Shown one piece after another: positions 8,021 to 16,816 of a stretch of 64,000 nucleotides of DNA (its first letter is position 1; every line of letters begins with the position of its first letter). The notes under the pieces are model-generated. The model saw only the letters and a list, made by a program, of their open reading frames with translations. It did not search any database and had not been told where the DNA came from. Origin of the DNA: Nocardioides sp. Kera G14 (GTDB taxonomy: Bacteria; Actinomycetota; Actinomycetes; Propionibacteriales; Nocardioidaceae); the NCBI RefSeq assembly GCF_020715565.1, contig NZ_CP085839.1:2356001-2420000 (forward strand), written 5' to 3'. Made by a program: the position numbers and the translations under genes.

Positions 8021-9621
8021 ACAGTGGACGCTACGCGCCTCAGCCCGAAGGTCAATCCATCGATCAGCGCCTCCCACGAGGCCTCGATGACGTTGTCGGC
8101 GACACCGACGGTCGTCCAGGTGCCGCCGCCCTCACCGTGGTCCTTGGTGGTGATGAGGACACGGGTGCGCGAGTCGGTCCCGTGGGAGGCCTCGAAGATG
8201 CGGACCTTGTAGTCCACCAGCTCCCAGTCGTCGACGACCGGGAAGGCAGGCCGGATCGCCGAGCGCAGCGCCGCGTCGAGCGCGTTGACCGGGCCGTTGC
8301 CCTCACCCGTCACGACATAGCGCTCGCCCGCGGCGACGATCTTCACCGTCGCCTCGGTGCGAGCGGCCTCACCGTTGCCGGAGCCGTCACTGATCACGCG
8401 CCAGGACTCCACGTCGAAGTACGTCGGCCGTGAGCCCTCCACCTCCTCGGCGAGAAGCAGCTCGAAGGAGGCGTCGGCAGCCTCGAAGGAGTAGCCCTCC
8501 GACTCCAGCTCCTTGACCCGCGAGGTCACGCGGGTGACGAGCTCCCGGTCACCCGAGAGGTCGAAGCCCAGCTCCTTGCCCTTGAGCTCGATCGACGCGC
8601 GGCCCGCCATGTCGGAGACGAGGAGCCGCATGTCGTTGCCGACGCCGGCCGGGTCCATGTGCTGGTAGAGGTCGGGGTCGACCTTGATGGCCGAGGCGTG
8701 CAGCCCGGCCTTGTGCGCGAAGGCGCTGCTGCCGACGTACGGCTGGCGGGAGGCGGGCGGGAAGTTGGTGACCTCGGCGACGGCATGCGCCACGCGGGTG
8801 GCCTCGGCGAGCAGGCCGGCGGGCAGGACCTGGCGGTGGAGCTTGAGCTCGAGGTTGGCCACGACGGCGATCAGGTCGGCGTTGCCGGTGCGCTCCCCGT
8901 AGCCGTTGACGGTTCCCTGCACGTGTGTGGCGCCGGCGTCGACGGCAGCGAGGGTGTTGGCGACCGCGCAGCCAGTGTCGTTGTGACAGTGGATCCCGAT
9001 CCGCATGCCGGTGGCCGAGACGACGTCGCCGACGACGTCGGAGACCCACGACGGCAGCATGCCGCCGTTGGTGTCGCAGAGCGCGGCGACCTCCGCGCCT
9101 GCCTCCGCGGCGACACGCAGTACCTCCAACGCATAGTCGCGGTTGGACCGGTAGCCGTCGAAGAAGTGCTCGGCATCCAGGAAGACGCGCTGTCCCTCGT
9201 CCCGAAGGTGGGAGACGGTGTCGCGGACCATTGCGAGGTTCTCCTCGAGCGTGGTCCGCAGCGCCTTCACGACATGCAGGTCGTGCGACTTGGCCACGAG
9301 GGTGACGACGCCGGCGCCGCTGTCGCGCAGCGCGGCGACCTGCGGGTCGTCTGCCACCACCGCACCAGCACGACGGGTCGAACCGAAGGCCGCCAACTGC
9401 GCGTGCTTGAGGTCGAGTTCGGCGACCGCGCGTCGGAAGAACTCGGTGTCCTTCGGGTTCGCACCCGGCCACCCGCCCTCGATGAAGCCGACGCCCAGCC
9501 CGTCGAGGTGGCGGGCGATCGCGAGCTTGTCGGCGACAGTCGGGTTGAGGCCCTCCTGCTGCATGCCGTCGCGGAGGGTGGTGTCGTAGACGTGCAGGGC
9601 GTCGGATTCTGGCGTGCTCAT
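8017..9621 (-). CDS. cimA: (R)-citramalate synthase
   Basis: This 534-residue enzyme condenses acetyl-CoA with pyruvate to give citramalate, opening a threonine-independent route to 2-oxobutyrate and isoleucine. It has the HMGL-like catalytic start YDTTLRDGMQQEGLN, the metal-binding HCHNDTG motif and a C-terminal LeuA-type allosteric domain from about residue 400. The length and the GMQQEG variant fit the actinobacterial/cyanobacterial CimA clade rather than 2-isopropylmalate synthase or homocitrate synthase. The ATG at 9621 is chosen because the upstream extension has no homology. Its neighbours leuB and ilvE belong to the same pathway. Its stop overlaps the amidase start. Confidence 0.88.
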   Translation of the reverse strand: MSTPESDALHVYDTTLRDGMQQEGLNPTVADKLAIARHLDGLGVGFIEGGWPGANPKDTEFFRRAVAELDLKHAQLAAFGSTRRAGAVVADDPQVAALRDSGAGVVTLVAKSHDLHVVKALRTTLEENLAMVRDTVSHLRDEGQRVFLDAEHFFDGYRSNRDYALEVLRVAAEAGAEVAALCDTNGGMLPSWVSDVVGDVVSATGMRIGIHCHNDTGCAVANTLAAVDAGATHVQGTVNGYGERTGNADLIAVVANLELKLHRQVLPAGLLAEATRVAHAVAEVTNFPPASRQPYVGSSAFAHKAGLHASAIKVDPDLYQHMDPAGVGNDMRLLVSDMAGRASIELKGKELGFDLSGDRELVTRVTSRVKELESEGYSFEAADASFELLLAEEVEGSRPTYFDVESWRVISDGSGNGEAARTEATVKIVAAGERYVVTGEGNGPVNALDAALRSAIRPAFPVVDDWELVDYKVRIFEASHGTDSRTRVLITTKDHGEGGGTWTTVGVADNVIEASWEALIDGLTFGLRRVASTV

Positions 9622-9637
9622 CGCAGGGCAGAGTCTC

Positions 9638-11125
9638 TCACGGGTCGAGGCCCGAGAACGGCGCATGCTCGAAGGGCGTCCAGTCCGCACCGCGCGCAGC
9701 GAGGCCTCCGCAGACACCGGCGACGGCGACGAGCACCAGCAGGGTGACCAGCCAGCCCTGCATGCCTGCCGCCAACGGCTTGAGCACCCGCGCGACTGGC
9801 GAGCGCACCTGTCCACCGCCCGGCCCGAGCAGCAGCGACAACACGACCACGACGCCGGAGCTCAGGAGCGCGACCGCCACCGGTGCCGCGACGGCGTAGC
9901 AGAGCAGCACCGTCGCCACGACCATCCCGAAGGCCCACAGCGCCAGCACGATCGTCGTCGGCAGTGCCCGCACGAGATCGATCGGTGCCCCGAGGACGAG
10001 CCGCGGCCCGTCATGCCATCGGGCGCCGCGCTCGGCCCGTTTCGCACCGACCCGTGCTCCGGCGATCGAGCCGCTCCGCAGCAGCCACACCACGAGCAGC
10101 AGCACGGCCGACCCGATCCAGGGGTACGCCGACAGCCCCGCCGCCCACGCCAGCGCGAGAATCAGCCACAGCACCAACCGGCGGCCCCGCTCCCCCGCTC
10201 CCGTCCTCCCTGCGACCTGCGGGTTCTGGCCCTGCGAGATCCGGCTTGGTGCCCGGTCCCGACGATCCGTCTCGAGCACCCGGGTGACGGCCGGGCGCTC
10301 GGCCGTGTCGTGGAGCGCCTCGTGCCGCGCGGTCGGCTCGTCCACCTGCCCGCGCAACCAGTCGAGCAGCTGGTCCACCGTCGGGCGCTCGGCGGGCTCG
10401 GGCGAGAGGGCGGACTCGAGTACCGACAGCAGGGGTCCGGTGACACCGGTGAGGTCGTGCTCGCCGCGTCGCGTGCGGTCCATGATCGCCATGGCTGGAC
10501 CTCGACCGTAGGGAGGACGGCCGGTGGCGGCGTACGCGACCGTGGCGGCCCAGGCGTGCACGTCCACCGCCGGCGTCGGGTCGTCGCCGAAGAGGACCTC
10601 GGGCGCGAGGTAGCCGGGCGTGCCGAGCAGCCAGCCGGTCTGGGTGAGCCGCGGGTCGTCCGCGACGCGGGCGAGCCCGAAGTCGATCAGAACCGGCGTG
10701 CGGCCCTCCATCAACACGTTCGAGGGCTTCACGTCGCGGTGCAGCACCCCGGCGGAGTGCACCGCGCGGATCCCCTCGAGCAGGCCGCGGGCCAGCCAGG
10801 TCAGGTCCTCACCGGTGATCGGGCCGTCCTCGGCCACGACCTGGTGGAGCGAGCGGCCGGGGACGTAGCGGGTGACGACGTACGGCGTCTGACCCCAGGG
10901 ATCGGCGTCGAGGATCTCGGCCACCCAGCGGGAGTGGACGCGCTGGAGCGAGGAGACCTCACGGGCAAGGCGGTCGCGCGCCTCGCGGTCGCCGATCACC
11001 TGGGGCCGCAGCACCTTGACCGCGACCGGCGTGCCGTCGCGCAGCCTCGCGAGATGGACGACCCCCATGCCGCCCTCGCCGATCACCCGCTCGAGCCGAT
11101 ACCGGCCGAGCTTCTCGCCCCTCAC
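9638..11125 (-). CDS. Membrane Ser/Thr protein kinase
   Basis: This 495-residue Hanks-type kinase has the glycine loop GEGGMG (residues 16-21), the ATP-anchoring Lys37 (VAVKVL), the catalytic loop HRDVKPSN with Asp131, and DFG at 148-150, so it should be active. After a linker of about 60 residues the C-terminal third carries about five or six hydrophobic segments and ends in a short tail. There is no PASTA or other recognised sensor domain. It sits between ilvE and cimA on the same strand, with 16 bases to cimA and 19 to ilvE, so it is probably co-transcribed with branched-chain amino acid genes, an unusual setting. Confidence 0.87.
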   Translation of the reverse strand: MRGEKLGRYRLERVIGEGGMGVVHLARLRDGTPVAVKVLRPQVIGDREARDRLAREVSSLQRVHSRWVAEILDADPWGQTPYVVTRYVPGRSLHQVVAEDGPITGEDLTWLARGLLEGIRAVHSAGVLHRDVKPSNVLMEGRTPVLIDFGLARVADDPRLTQTGWLLGTPGYLAPEVLFGDDPTPAVDVHAWAATVAYAATGRPPYGRGPAMAIMDRTRRGEHDLTGVTGPLLSVLESALSPEPAERPTVDQLLDWLRGQVDEPTARHEALHDTAERPAVTRVLETDRRDRAPSRISQGQNPQVAGRTGAGERGRRLVLWLILALAWAAGLSAYPWIGSAVLLLVVWLLRSGSIAGARVGAKRAERGARWHDGPRLVLGAPIDLVRALPTTIVLALWAFGMVVATVLLCYAVAAPVAVALLSSGVVVVLSLLLGPGGGQVRSPVARVLKPLAAGMQGWLVTLLVLVAVAGVCGGLAARGADWTPFEHAPFSGLDP

Positions 11126-11144
11126 GCGGTGAGGCTACCGAGCG

Positions 11145-12245
11145 TCAGGCGAACTGGGTCGTCCAACCGTGAATGTCCTCGGCCCGGCCGAACTGCAGGT
11201 CGACGAGGTTCTTGCGCAGGGCGGTCGTCACCGGGCCACCCGGGTCGGGCGTGACGATCGAGCCGTCGGCGGAGAGCAGTTCCCCGATCGGCGTGATCAC
11301 GGCCGCGGTGCCACACGCGAAGACCTCGGTGATCTCGCCGGAGGCGACGCCGTCGCGCCACTCCGAGAGCGGGATCTGCCGCTCCTCGACCTTGAGACCG
11401 TGGTCGGCGGCGAGCTCGAGCAGCGAGTCACGCGTGATGCCCTCGAGGATCGTCCCTGACGTTGAAGGTGTGACCAGACGTCCCCCATTGGCGCCGCCGT
11501 ACACGAAGAAGATGTTCATCCCGCCGAGCTCCTCGAGGTACTTCCCCTCGGAGGCGTCGAGGAACATCACCTGGTCGCAGCCCTTGGCGTAGGCCTCGGC
11601 CTGCGGGGCGAGCGAGGAGGCGTAGTTGCCGCCGGTCTTGGCCGCTCCCATGCCGCCGCGACCAGCGCGGGTGAAGGACTCCGACAGCCACAGGCGGACG
11701 GGCTTCATGCCGCCCTTGAAGTAGGAGCCGGCCGGCGAGCAGATGACCATGAAGGTGACGTGCTGGGCGGCGCGCACGCCGAGGAAGTTCTCCGAGGCGA
11801 ACATGAAGGGGCGGATGTAGAGCGACTTCTCCTCACCCTCGACCGCCGCGGGCACCCAGCGCGCGTCGACCTTGACGAGCTCGGAGATCGCCTGGACGAA
11901 GTCCTCGGTCTCGAGAACCGGGAAGGCGAGGCGGGCCGACGAGCGGGCCATCCGGGCCGCGTTGGCCTCGGGCCGGAAGCCCCAGATGGTGCCGTCCGTG
12001 TGGCGGTAGGCCTTGAGCCCCTCGAAGGTCTCCTGCGCATAGTGCAGCACCGAACACGCAGGGTCGAGCGAGAGCGGGCCGTAGGGCTCGATCCGGGCGT
12101 TGTGCCACCCCGCCTCAGGGGTCCACTCGACCCGGAACATGTGGTCGGTGAAGTGGTTGCCGAAACCGGGGTCGGCGAGGATCTCGGCGAGTCGCTCGTC
12201 GGAGACGGGGTTCGGGTTGAGCGTGGTGGTGATCTCGAGGGTCAT
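11145..12245 (-). CDS. ilvE: Branched-chain amino acid aminotransferase
   Basis: This 366-residue fold-type IV PLP enzyme transfers the amino group from glutamate to the keto acids of Leu, Ile and Val, the last step of all three pathways. The PLP lysine lies in AAKTGGNYASSLAPQ and the EGKYLEELGGMNIFFVYG region is typical of the actinobacterial long IlvE form. The start ATG is 23 bases after leuB, so the genes are co-transcribed. Length agrees with the family (about 365). Confidence 0.93.
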   Translation of the reverse strand: MTLEITTTLNPNPVSDERLAEILADPGFGNHFTDHMFRVEWTPEAGWHNARIEPYGPLSLDPACSVLHYAQETFEGLKAYRHTDGTIWGFRPEANAARMARSSARLAFPVLETEDFVQAISELVKVDARWVPAAVEGEEKSLYIRPFMFASENFLGVRAAQHVTFMVICSPAGSYFKGGMKPVRLWLSESFTRAGRGGMGAAKTGGNYASSLAPQAEAYAKGCDQVMFLDASEGKYLEELGGMNIFFVYGGANGGRLVTPSTSGTILEGITRDSLLELAADHGLKVEERQIPLSEWRDGVASGEITEVFACGTAAVITPIGELLSADGSIVTPDPGGPVTTALRKNLVDLQFGRAEDIHGWTTQFA

Positions 12246-12267
12246 CGAGCCACTCCCTTTCTTCGGA

Positions 12268-13353
12268 TCAGAAGCGGGCGGCGATCGCGTCGCCGACCTC
12301 GGCCGTCGTGCGCGTCTTCATGCCGTTCTCCGTCATGTCGGCCAGCACGGCGGCATCGATGGCGCGTGCGGCGTCGGTGTGGCCGAGGTGGTCGAGCAGC
12401 AGCGCGCCCGAGAGGATCGCGGCCGTCGGGTTCGCGATGCCCTGGCCGGCGATGTCGGGGGCGGATCCGTGGACGGGCTCGAACATCGACGGGTAGGTGC
12501 GGTCGGGGTTGACGTTGCCGGACGCGGCAAGGCCGATGCCGCCGGTGATGGCGCCGGCGAGGTCGGTGATGATGTCGCCGAAGAGATTGTCGGTGACGAT
12601 CACGTCGAAGCGCTGCGGGTCCGTCGTCAGGTAGATCATCACGGCGTCGATGTGGCTGTAGTCGACCTCGACCTGCGGGAAGTCTTGTCCGACCTCCTGG
12701 ACCAGGCGCCACCACACGGAGCCGGCGTTGACCAGCACGTTGGTCTTGTGGACCAGCGTCAGCTTCTTGCGCGGGCGGGCGGCCGCACGGGCGAAGGCGT
12801 CGCGGATCACGCGCTCAGCACCGAAGGCCGTGTTGACGCTCACCTCGGTGGCGATCTCCTGCGGAGTGCCGACGCGCAGCGCGCCGCCGTTGCCGGTGTA
12901 GGAGCCCTCAGTGCCCTCGCGGACGACGATGAAGTCGATGTCACCCTTGCCGAGCACCGCGTCGGAGAGCGGCGAGACCGCACCCGGGAAGAGCTTGGAG
13001 GGACGCAGGTTGACGTAGTGGTCGAGCTCGAAGCGGAGCTTCAGGAGAAGGCCACGCTCGAGGATGCCCGGCGGCAGGTTCGGATCGTTGGGCTTGCCAC
13101 CGACTGCACCGAGCAGGATCACGTCGGCCTGCTTCACCTCGTCGAGGACGGACGTCGGAAGCACCTCGCCGGTGCGCAGGTAGCGCTCGGCACCGAGGTC
13201 GTACGTCGTCGTCGCGAAGCTCACCGGCGCCGCGGCCTCGAGCACCTTGAGTGCCTCGGCGGTGACCTCCGGTCCGATCCCGTCGCCGGGGATGACGGCG
13301 AGGTTGACGGTCGAGGAGGTCGCGGCGCTGGTCGAGGAGGCAGTCTCAGTCAC
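12268..13353 (-). CDS. leuB: 3-isopropylmalate dehydrogenase
   Basis: This 361-residue NAD-dependent decarboxylating dehydrogenase converts 3-isopropylmalate to 2-oxoisocaproate in leucine synthesis, and can also serve the citramalate route made possible by the nearby cimA. It has the family start [17 protein letters not shown], the [16 protein letters not shown] substrate region and the metal/NAD site region [20 protein letters not shown]. The start is a GTG with a weak ribosome binding site, 11 bases after a 48-codon ORF, so translation may depend on upstream translation. leuA, leuC and leuD are not in the window. Confidence 0.92.
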   Translation of the reverse strand: MTETASSTSAATSSTVNLAVIPGDGIGPEVTAEALKVLEAAAPVSFATTTYDLGAERYLRTGEVLPTSVLDEVKQADVILLGAVGGKPNDPNLPPGILERGLLLKLRFELDHYVNLRPSKLFPGAVSPLSDAVLGKGDIDFIVVREGTEGSYTGNGGALRVGTPQEIATEVSVNTAFGAERVIRDAFARAAARPRKKLTLVHKTNVLVNAGSVWWRLVQEVGQDFPQVEVDYSHIDAVMIYLTTDPQRFDVIVTDNLFGDIITDLAGAITGGIGLAASGNVNPDRTYPSMFEPVHGSAPDIAGQGIANPTAAILSGALLLDHLGHTDAARAIDAAVLADMTENGMKTRTTAEVGDAIAARF

Positions 13354-13364
13354 AGCGGAGAACT

Positions 13365-13511
13365 CTAGTTGTCGTCGGGTCGGTCGTCGTCGGCAGCCTC
13401 GAACGCGTGAGACAACGCGGCGTCAGCCGTGTTCTCGACACTGAACGGGTTGCTCGGGTCGTGGCTCGCGGGGCCCCATTCCATGAGGCGGGCGGCGGTC
13501 TGCATGGGCAT
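13365..13511 (-). CDS. Small ORF upstream of leuB, unknown
   Basis: This 48-codon ORF has a good ribosome binding site (GGAG, 7 bases before the ATG) and encodes a small acidic peptide starting [19 protein letters not shown] and ending in a DDDRPDDN tail. It ends 11 bases before the leuB GTG, a spacing that suggests translational coupling. I do not recognise a family. It may be a genuine small protein or a cis-acting ORF that feeds ribosomes to leuB. An upstream extension to 13595 would run through the hairpin and is less likely. Confidence 0.45.
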   Translation of the reverse strand: MPMQTAARLMEWGPASHDPSNPFSVENTADAALSHAFEAADDDRPDDN

Positions 13512-13588
13512 GGCTTGTCTCCAGAGGGATCGATGGTTCAGGAGAGAAGCCGGGTGGTCCGCGGACGTCAGATGTCCGGGGAGCGCGA

Positions 13589-13615
13589 AAGCCACCGCCG
13601 CGAGCGGGGTGGCTT
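13589..13615 (-). promoter_or_regulatory. Hairpin in the leuB leader, possible attenuator
   Basis: On the minus strand AAGCCACC pairs perfectly with GGTGGCTT (8 bp) around an 11-base GC-rich loop. It lies 6 bases after the stop of a 19-codon ORF and 78 bases before the small ORF ahead of leuB. It is followed by TTTCGC rather than a long U-run, so termination activity is uncertain. Confidence 0.4.
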
Positions 13616-13621
13616 CTCAGA

Positions 13622-13681
13622 TCAGATCTGGGCCCCGCCGCGGCGCGTAATTACCTCGAAGACAAAGGTGTGCGCTCGCAT
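13622..13681 (-). CDS. Candidate 19-residue leader peptide of leuB
   Basis: The minus-strand ORF reads MRAHTFVFEVITRRGGAQI. A -10-like TAACGT (13691-13696) lies 9 bases before the ATG and no ribosome binding site is visible, consistent with a nearly leaderless leader transcript. It carries two Val and one Ile in FVFEVI but no Leu. Like the ilvB leader peptide it has a TRR sequence near its end. It is followed by an 8-bp hairpin. Real translation is unproven. Confidence 0.35.
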   Translation of the reverse strand: MRAHTFVFEVITRRGGAQI

Positions 13682-13729
13682 GATGACGGCACGTTAACAC
13701 GACTTCGCAGGTCTGGGAGACTGAATCCC

Positions 13730-14299
13730 ATGAGCGCGCCTCCCGAACTTCCCGAGATCGTGACCCGCGCCTTCGACGTCTCCCGTCGGGCGGGGTTCGT
13801 CTCGTTCTGCCGCAACGAGACCGGCCGCCTGCTGGCGACGCTGGCCGGCACCCGCGGCGGCACGATGGCCGAGTTCGGCACCGGCACCGGCGTCGGCACC
13901 GCCTGGCTCCGTTCGGGCGTACGTCGACCCGACACCGTCATCCTCACCGCCGAGGTCAACGCCGAGCTCGCCCATGCCGCAGCCTCGATGTTCGAGGGCG
14001 ACCCGCAGGTGGAGGTGCTGGCCGCGGACTGGGCGACCCTCGCCGACCGCGGACCCTTCTCACTGCTCTTTCTCGACTCCGGGCTGCCGGACGAGGTGAC
14101 TCCCGAGAAGATCGTCGACCTCGTGGAGCCCGGAGGGATCGTCGTACTTGACGACTTCCTGCCCTCGGAGTCCTGGCCGCCCGTCGCCTACGGCCGCGTC
14201 GACTGGCTACGCGAGCTCTGGCTCACCGACGAGGCCTTCACCGCCGTCGACGTCATGGTGGCCTCCGACGCCTCGGTGCTGGTGGCCACGCGCCGTTAG
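13730..14299 (+). CDS. SAM-dependent O-methyltransferase-like protein
   Basis: This 189-residue class I methyltransferase has the SAM-binding glycine motif MAEFGTGTGVGTAWL (about residues 45-60), a motif II acidic loop VNAELAHAA, and a motif near LLFLDSG followed by EPGGIVVLDDFLP, typical of the small O-methyltransferase class. The substrate is unknown. The ATG at 13730 is preferred to the upstream alternative at 13670 because the family start PPELPEIVTRAFDVS follows it. It is divergent from leuB, sharing its 5' region, and its TAG overlaps the convergent efeB stop. Confidence 0.8.
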   Translation: MSAPPELPEIVTRAFDVSRRAGFVSFCRNETGRLLATLAGTRGGTMAEFGTGTGVGTAWLRSGVRRPDTVILTAEVNAELAHAAASMFEGDPQVEVLAADWATLADRGPFSLLFLDSGLPDEVTPEKIVDLVEPGGIVVLDDFLPSESWPPVAYGRVDWLRELWLTDEAFTAVDVMVASDASVLVATRR

Positions 14300-15543
14300 C
14301 TGAAGAGCGACTCCCCGATGTAGTGCCCCACCTTGGGCGCAGGAGGGATCGCGAAGAGGCCGGAGCCGACGTGGCGGATGTACTCGTTGAGCAGGTCCGA
14401 GCTGCCGAGGCGCTGCTGCAGCGTGATGAACTGCTGCGGGTCCTTCTGGTAGGAGATGAAGAGCAGGCCGGCGTCGAGCTGGCCGTTGTCATTGATGCCG
14501 TCGGTGAAGTTGTAACCACGACGGAGGATGCGGACGCCGTTGTTCCGCTCGTGCGAGGCCAGTGCGATGTGGGCCGCCGGGTCGATGACCGGCTTCCCGT
14601 CGGCGACGGCGTCGAAGTTCGGGGTGTCGAACTCCTTGTGCCCGGTGAGCGGCGCGCCCTCGACCTTGGTGCGGCCGAAGGTCTGGTGCTGCGTGGTGAT
14701 GGTCGCGGCGTCCCAGATCTCGATGTCCATGTCGATCTTGCGGACGACCTGGTAGGTGCCGCCGGTCATCCAGTCCTGCTCGTCGATCCAGACGTGCTCG
14801 GCGATCTCGTCGGCGTCCTTGATGTTGCGGGTGCCGTCCTTGAAGCCCATCAGGTTTCGCGGCGTGGTCTGGCCCTTGCTGGCCGAGGCTCGACCGAAGC
14901 CGAGCACGGTCCACTTCGTGGTGACGGTGCCTCGCGCCATCCGGGCGAGATCGCGGATCGCGTGGTAGGCGACCTGCGGGTCGTCGGCGCAGGCCTGTAG
15001 CGAGAGGTCACCACCGGTGAGCTCGGGCCGGAGCTGGTCGCTCGGCAGCGCCGGCAGCGGCTTCAGCAGCGCCGGCCTCTTGGCGGACAGGCCGTAGCGC
15101 TCGTCGAAGAACCCCGGCCCGAGTCCGAGCGTGACCGTCAGGGAGGCGGGCGAGAGGTCGTACGCCTCCCCCGTGTCCGGCGCGACGCCGTCGGCACGGA
15201 CCGGCTCCACCGCCCCGACCGGACGGCCCTTCATCAGCTGGGCGATGCCGGCCGACCAGCGGGCCAGCAGCACCTGGAGGTCCTGCGTGGTCACGCCGTC
15301 GACGAGGTCGAAGGTCATGAAGACCGTGTGGCGCTGCTGCGGCGTCTCGATCCCGACCTGGTGCCCGCCGGTGTAGAAGTCGTAGGTGTGCGCGAGGTCG
15401 ACGGTGTCGCCACCCTGCTCCGCCGACGGCGACGACGCCGACGCGCGGCCCCCGGCGAAGCCCGCGATAGCACCGACCGCGGCAAGGCTCACGCCGGAGC
15501 CTGCGACCAGGCCCCGGCGTGAGATTCCAGACTGTTCACCCAT
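14296..15543 (-). CDS. efeB: Dyp-type haem peroxidase EfeB, Tat-exported
   Basis: This 415-residue peroxidase begins with a twin-arginine signal (SRRGLVAGSGVSL, residues about 8-20) ending near the ASA at residue 37, so it is folded and exported. The DyP haem-pocket motif GFKDGTRNI (GxxDGTR) is present. In the EfeUOB system EfeB oxidises ferrous iron or acts on haem outside the membrane. It is the third gene of efeU-efeO-efeB, 11 bases after efeO, and converges on the methyltransferase gene with a 4-base overlap of the stop codons. Confidence 0.93.
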   Translation of the reverse strand: MGEQSGISRRGLVAGSGVSLAAVGAIAGFAGGRASASSPSAEQGGDTVDLAHTYDFYTGGHQVGIETPQQRHTVFMTFDLVDGVTTQDLQVLLARWSAGIAQLMKGRPVGAVEPVRADGVAPDTGEAYDLSPASLTVTLGLGPGFFDERYGLSAKRPALLKPLPALPSDQLRPELTGGDLSLQACADDPQVAYHAIRDLARMARGTVTTKWTVLGFGRASASKGQTTPRNLMGFKDGTRNIKDADEIAEHVWIDEQDWMTGGTYQVVRKIDMDIEIWDAATITTQHQTFGRTKVEGAPLTGHKEFDTPNFDAVADGKPVIDPAAHIALASHERNNGVRILRRGYNFTDGINDNGQLDAGLLFISYQKDPQQFITLQQRLGSSDLLNEYIRHVGSGLFAIPPAPKVGHYIGESLFS

Positions 15544-15554
15544 GAGGACCAGTG

Positions 15555-16784
15555 TCAGGCCGTGGCGACCTTCTCGGCCAAACGGGACAGCGAGTCCTGC
15601 AGCGCCTGGACGGTCTGGCTGAGCTTGTTGGCGTCGGTCTTCTTCAACTCCGGGGTGTAGAGCTTGTAGCCGCCGAGCGCCTTGGGGTCCTTGTAGGTCT
15701 CGAGCAGCGCGTTGACGTCGTCGAAGCGCTTGCTGATCGTGTCGACCAGCGTCGCGTCGATCTCGGTGAGGCCGGCACGCAGCGCCTCGAACGCCTGCTG
15801 GGCACCCTCGACGTTGCCGGCGAAGTCCACCAGGTCGATGTGGCTGAACGCCTCCTCCTCGCCGGAGATCTTGTTGGCCTGAACCTCCTCGAGGAGACCG
15901 GCCGCACCGTTGGCGAGGTCCTCGGGCTTGTAGGTCAGTGACGTCGAGAGCTCAGCGAGCTTGCTGACGTTGGTGGTCAGGTCGGCTGCGCTCTTCTTGG
16001 TGGCGGCGGTGATCTTCTTGGCGCCGAAGAGGTCGCGCTCGACGGCGTGGAAGCCGCTCCAGCCGACGGCCGGGTCGAGGTTGGAGGCACGCATGTCGAC
16101 GAGGTAGTCGAGATTGCCGTGGTTGTCAGTCGGGTCGAAGCCCTCGATCACGAACCCGTCGACGTCGGATTCGATCTTCTCGTAGAACGGGCGGGCCTCG
16201 GCGTACGCCTTCTGTGCGGCGGCGAGGTCGCCGGCGTCGACGGCGGCCTGCAGCGCCTTGACGCCACTGACCATGCCGTCGAGCTGGGTGGTGACGTACG
16301 TCGCGTAGTCGGTGGCGCCCTGCTGGAGGAGCTGCGCCGCGGTGCCGGTCGGGCTGGCCGACGCCTGGCCGGTGACCTTGAACGAGGTCTTCTCCGTGAC
16401 CGCGCCCGGGCAGTAGATCGTGTAGTCGCCGCCGCCGAGCGTCAGTGTGAGCGTCGCCTTCGGGAGCCCGGGGGCGAGCGACTCCTTCTCGCCGATGATC
16501 TTCTCCCCCGAGAGGATCTCGAACTCGGTGATGCCGGTGGCGGACTCGTTCGTCACCTCGAAGGTCACCGGGCCGGCCTTGGCCGTGGTGTCGCTCAGCT
16601 TGCACTCGTCACCCGAGGTGCCGCTGACGAGCGTGACCGCGATCTGCGAGACCCCGTCCTTGCTGCTTCCGGCGGCCTTGTCGCTCGCGCTGTCGTCGCT
16701 GCCGCACGCCGCGAGGGCGGTGACAGCGAGGCCGCCGAGAAGCATGGTGGCGGCGAATCGGCGCATGCCGAAGGAGGTCGTCAT
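15555..16784 (-). CDS. efeO: Iron-uptake lipoprotein EfeO (cupredoxin + M75)
   Basis: This 409-residue protein has a lipoprotein signal (GGLAVTALAACGS, Cys about residue 25). After it comes an N-terminal cupredoxin-like domain (residues about 40-145, with a YCPGA copper/iron loop) and a C-terminal M75 peptidase-like domain carrying the family motif GWSGFHAVERDLFG. EfeO is thought to bind iron outside the membrane and deliver it to EfeU. The ATG at 16784 was chosen because the signal peptide starts there. It lies 32 bases after efeU. Length fits the two-domain EfeO form. Confidence 0.91.
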   Translation of the reverse strand: MTTSFGMRRFAATMLLGGLAVTALAACGSDDSASDKAAGSSKDGVSQIAVTLVSGTSGDECKLSDTTAKAGPVTFEVTNESATGITEFEILSGEKIIGEKESLAPGLPKATLTLTLGGGDYTIYCPGAVTEKTSFKVTGQASASPTGTAAQLLQQGATDYATYVTTQLDGMVSGVKALQAAVDAGDLAAAQKAYAEARPFYEKIESDVDGFVIEGFDPTDNHGNLDYLVDMRASNLDPAVGWSGFHAVERDLFGAKKITAATKKSAADLTTNVSKLAELSTSLTYKPEDLANGAAGLLEEVQANKISGEEEAFSHIDLVDFAGNVEGAQQAFEALRAGLTEIDATLVDTISKRFDDVNALLETYKDPKALGGYKLYTPELKKTDANKLSQTVQALQDSLSRLAEKVATA

Positions 16785-16816
16785 CGAGGTTGTCCCTTTA
16801 CGAGTGAGTGGAGCGG

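Noticed and set aside
12246..12267. Internal promoter or terminator between leuB and ilvE
   Set aside because: The gap is only 22 bases with no hairpin or promoter-like pair; co-transcription is the simplest reading.
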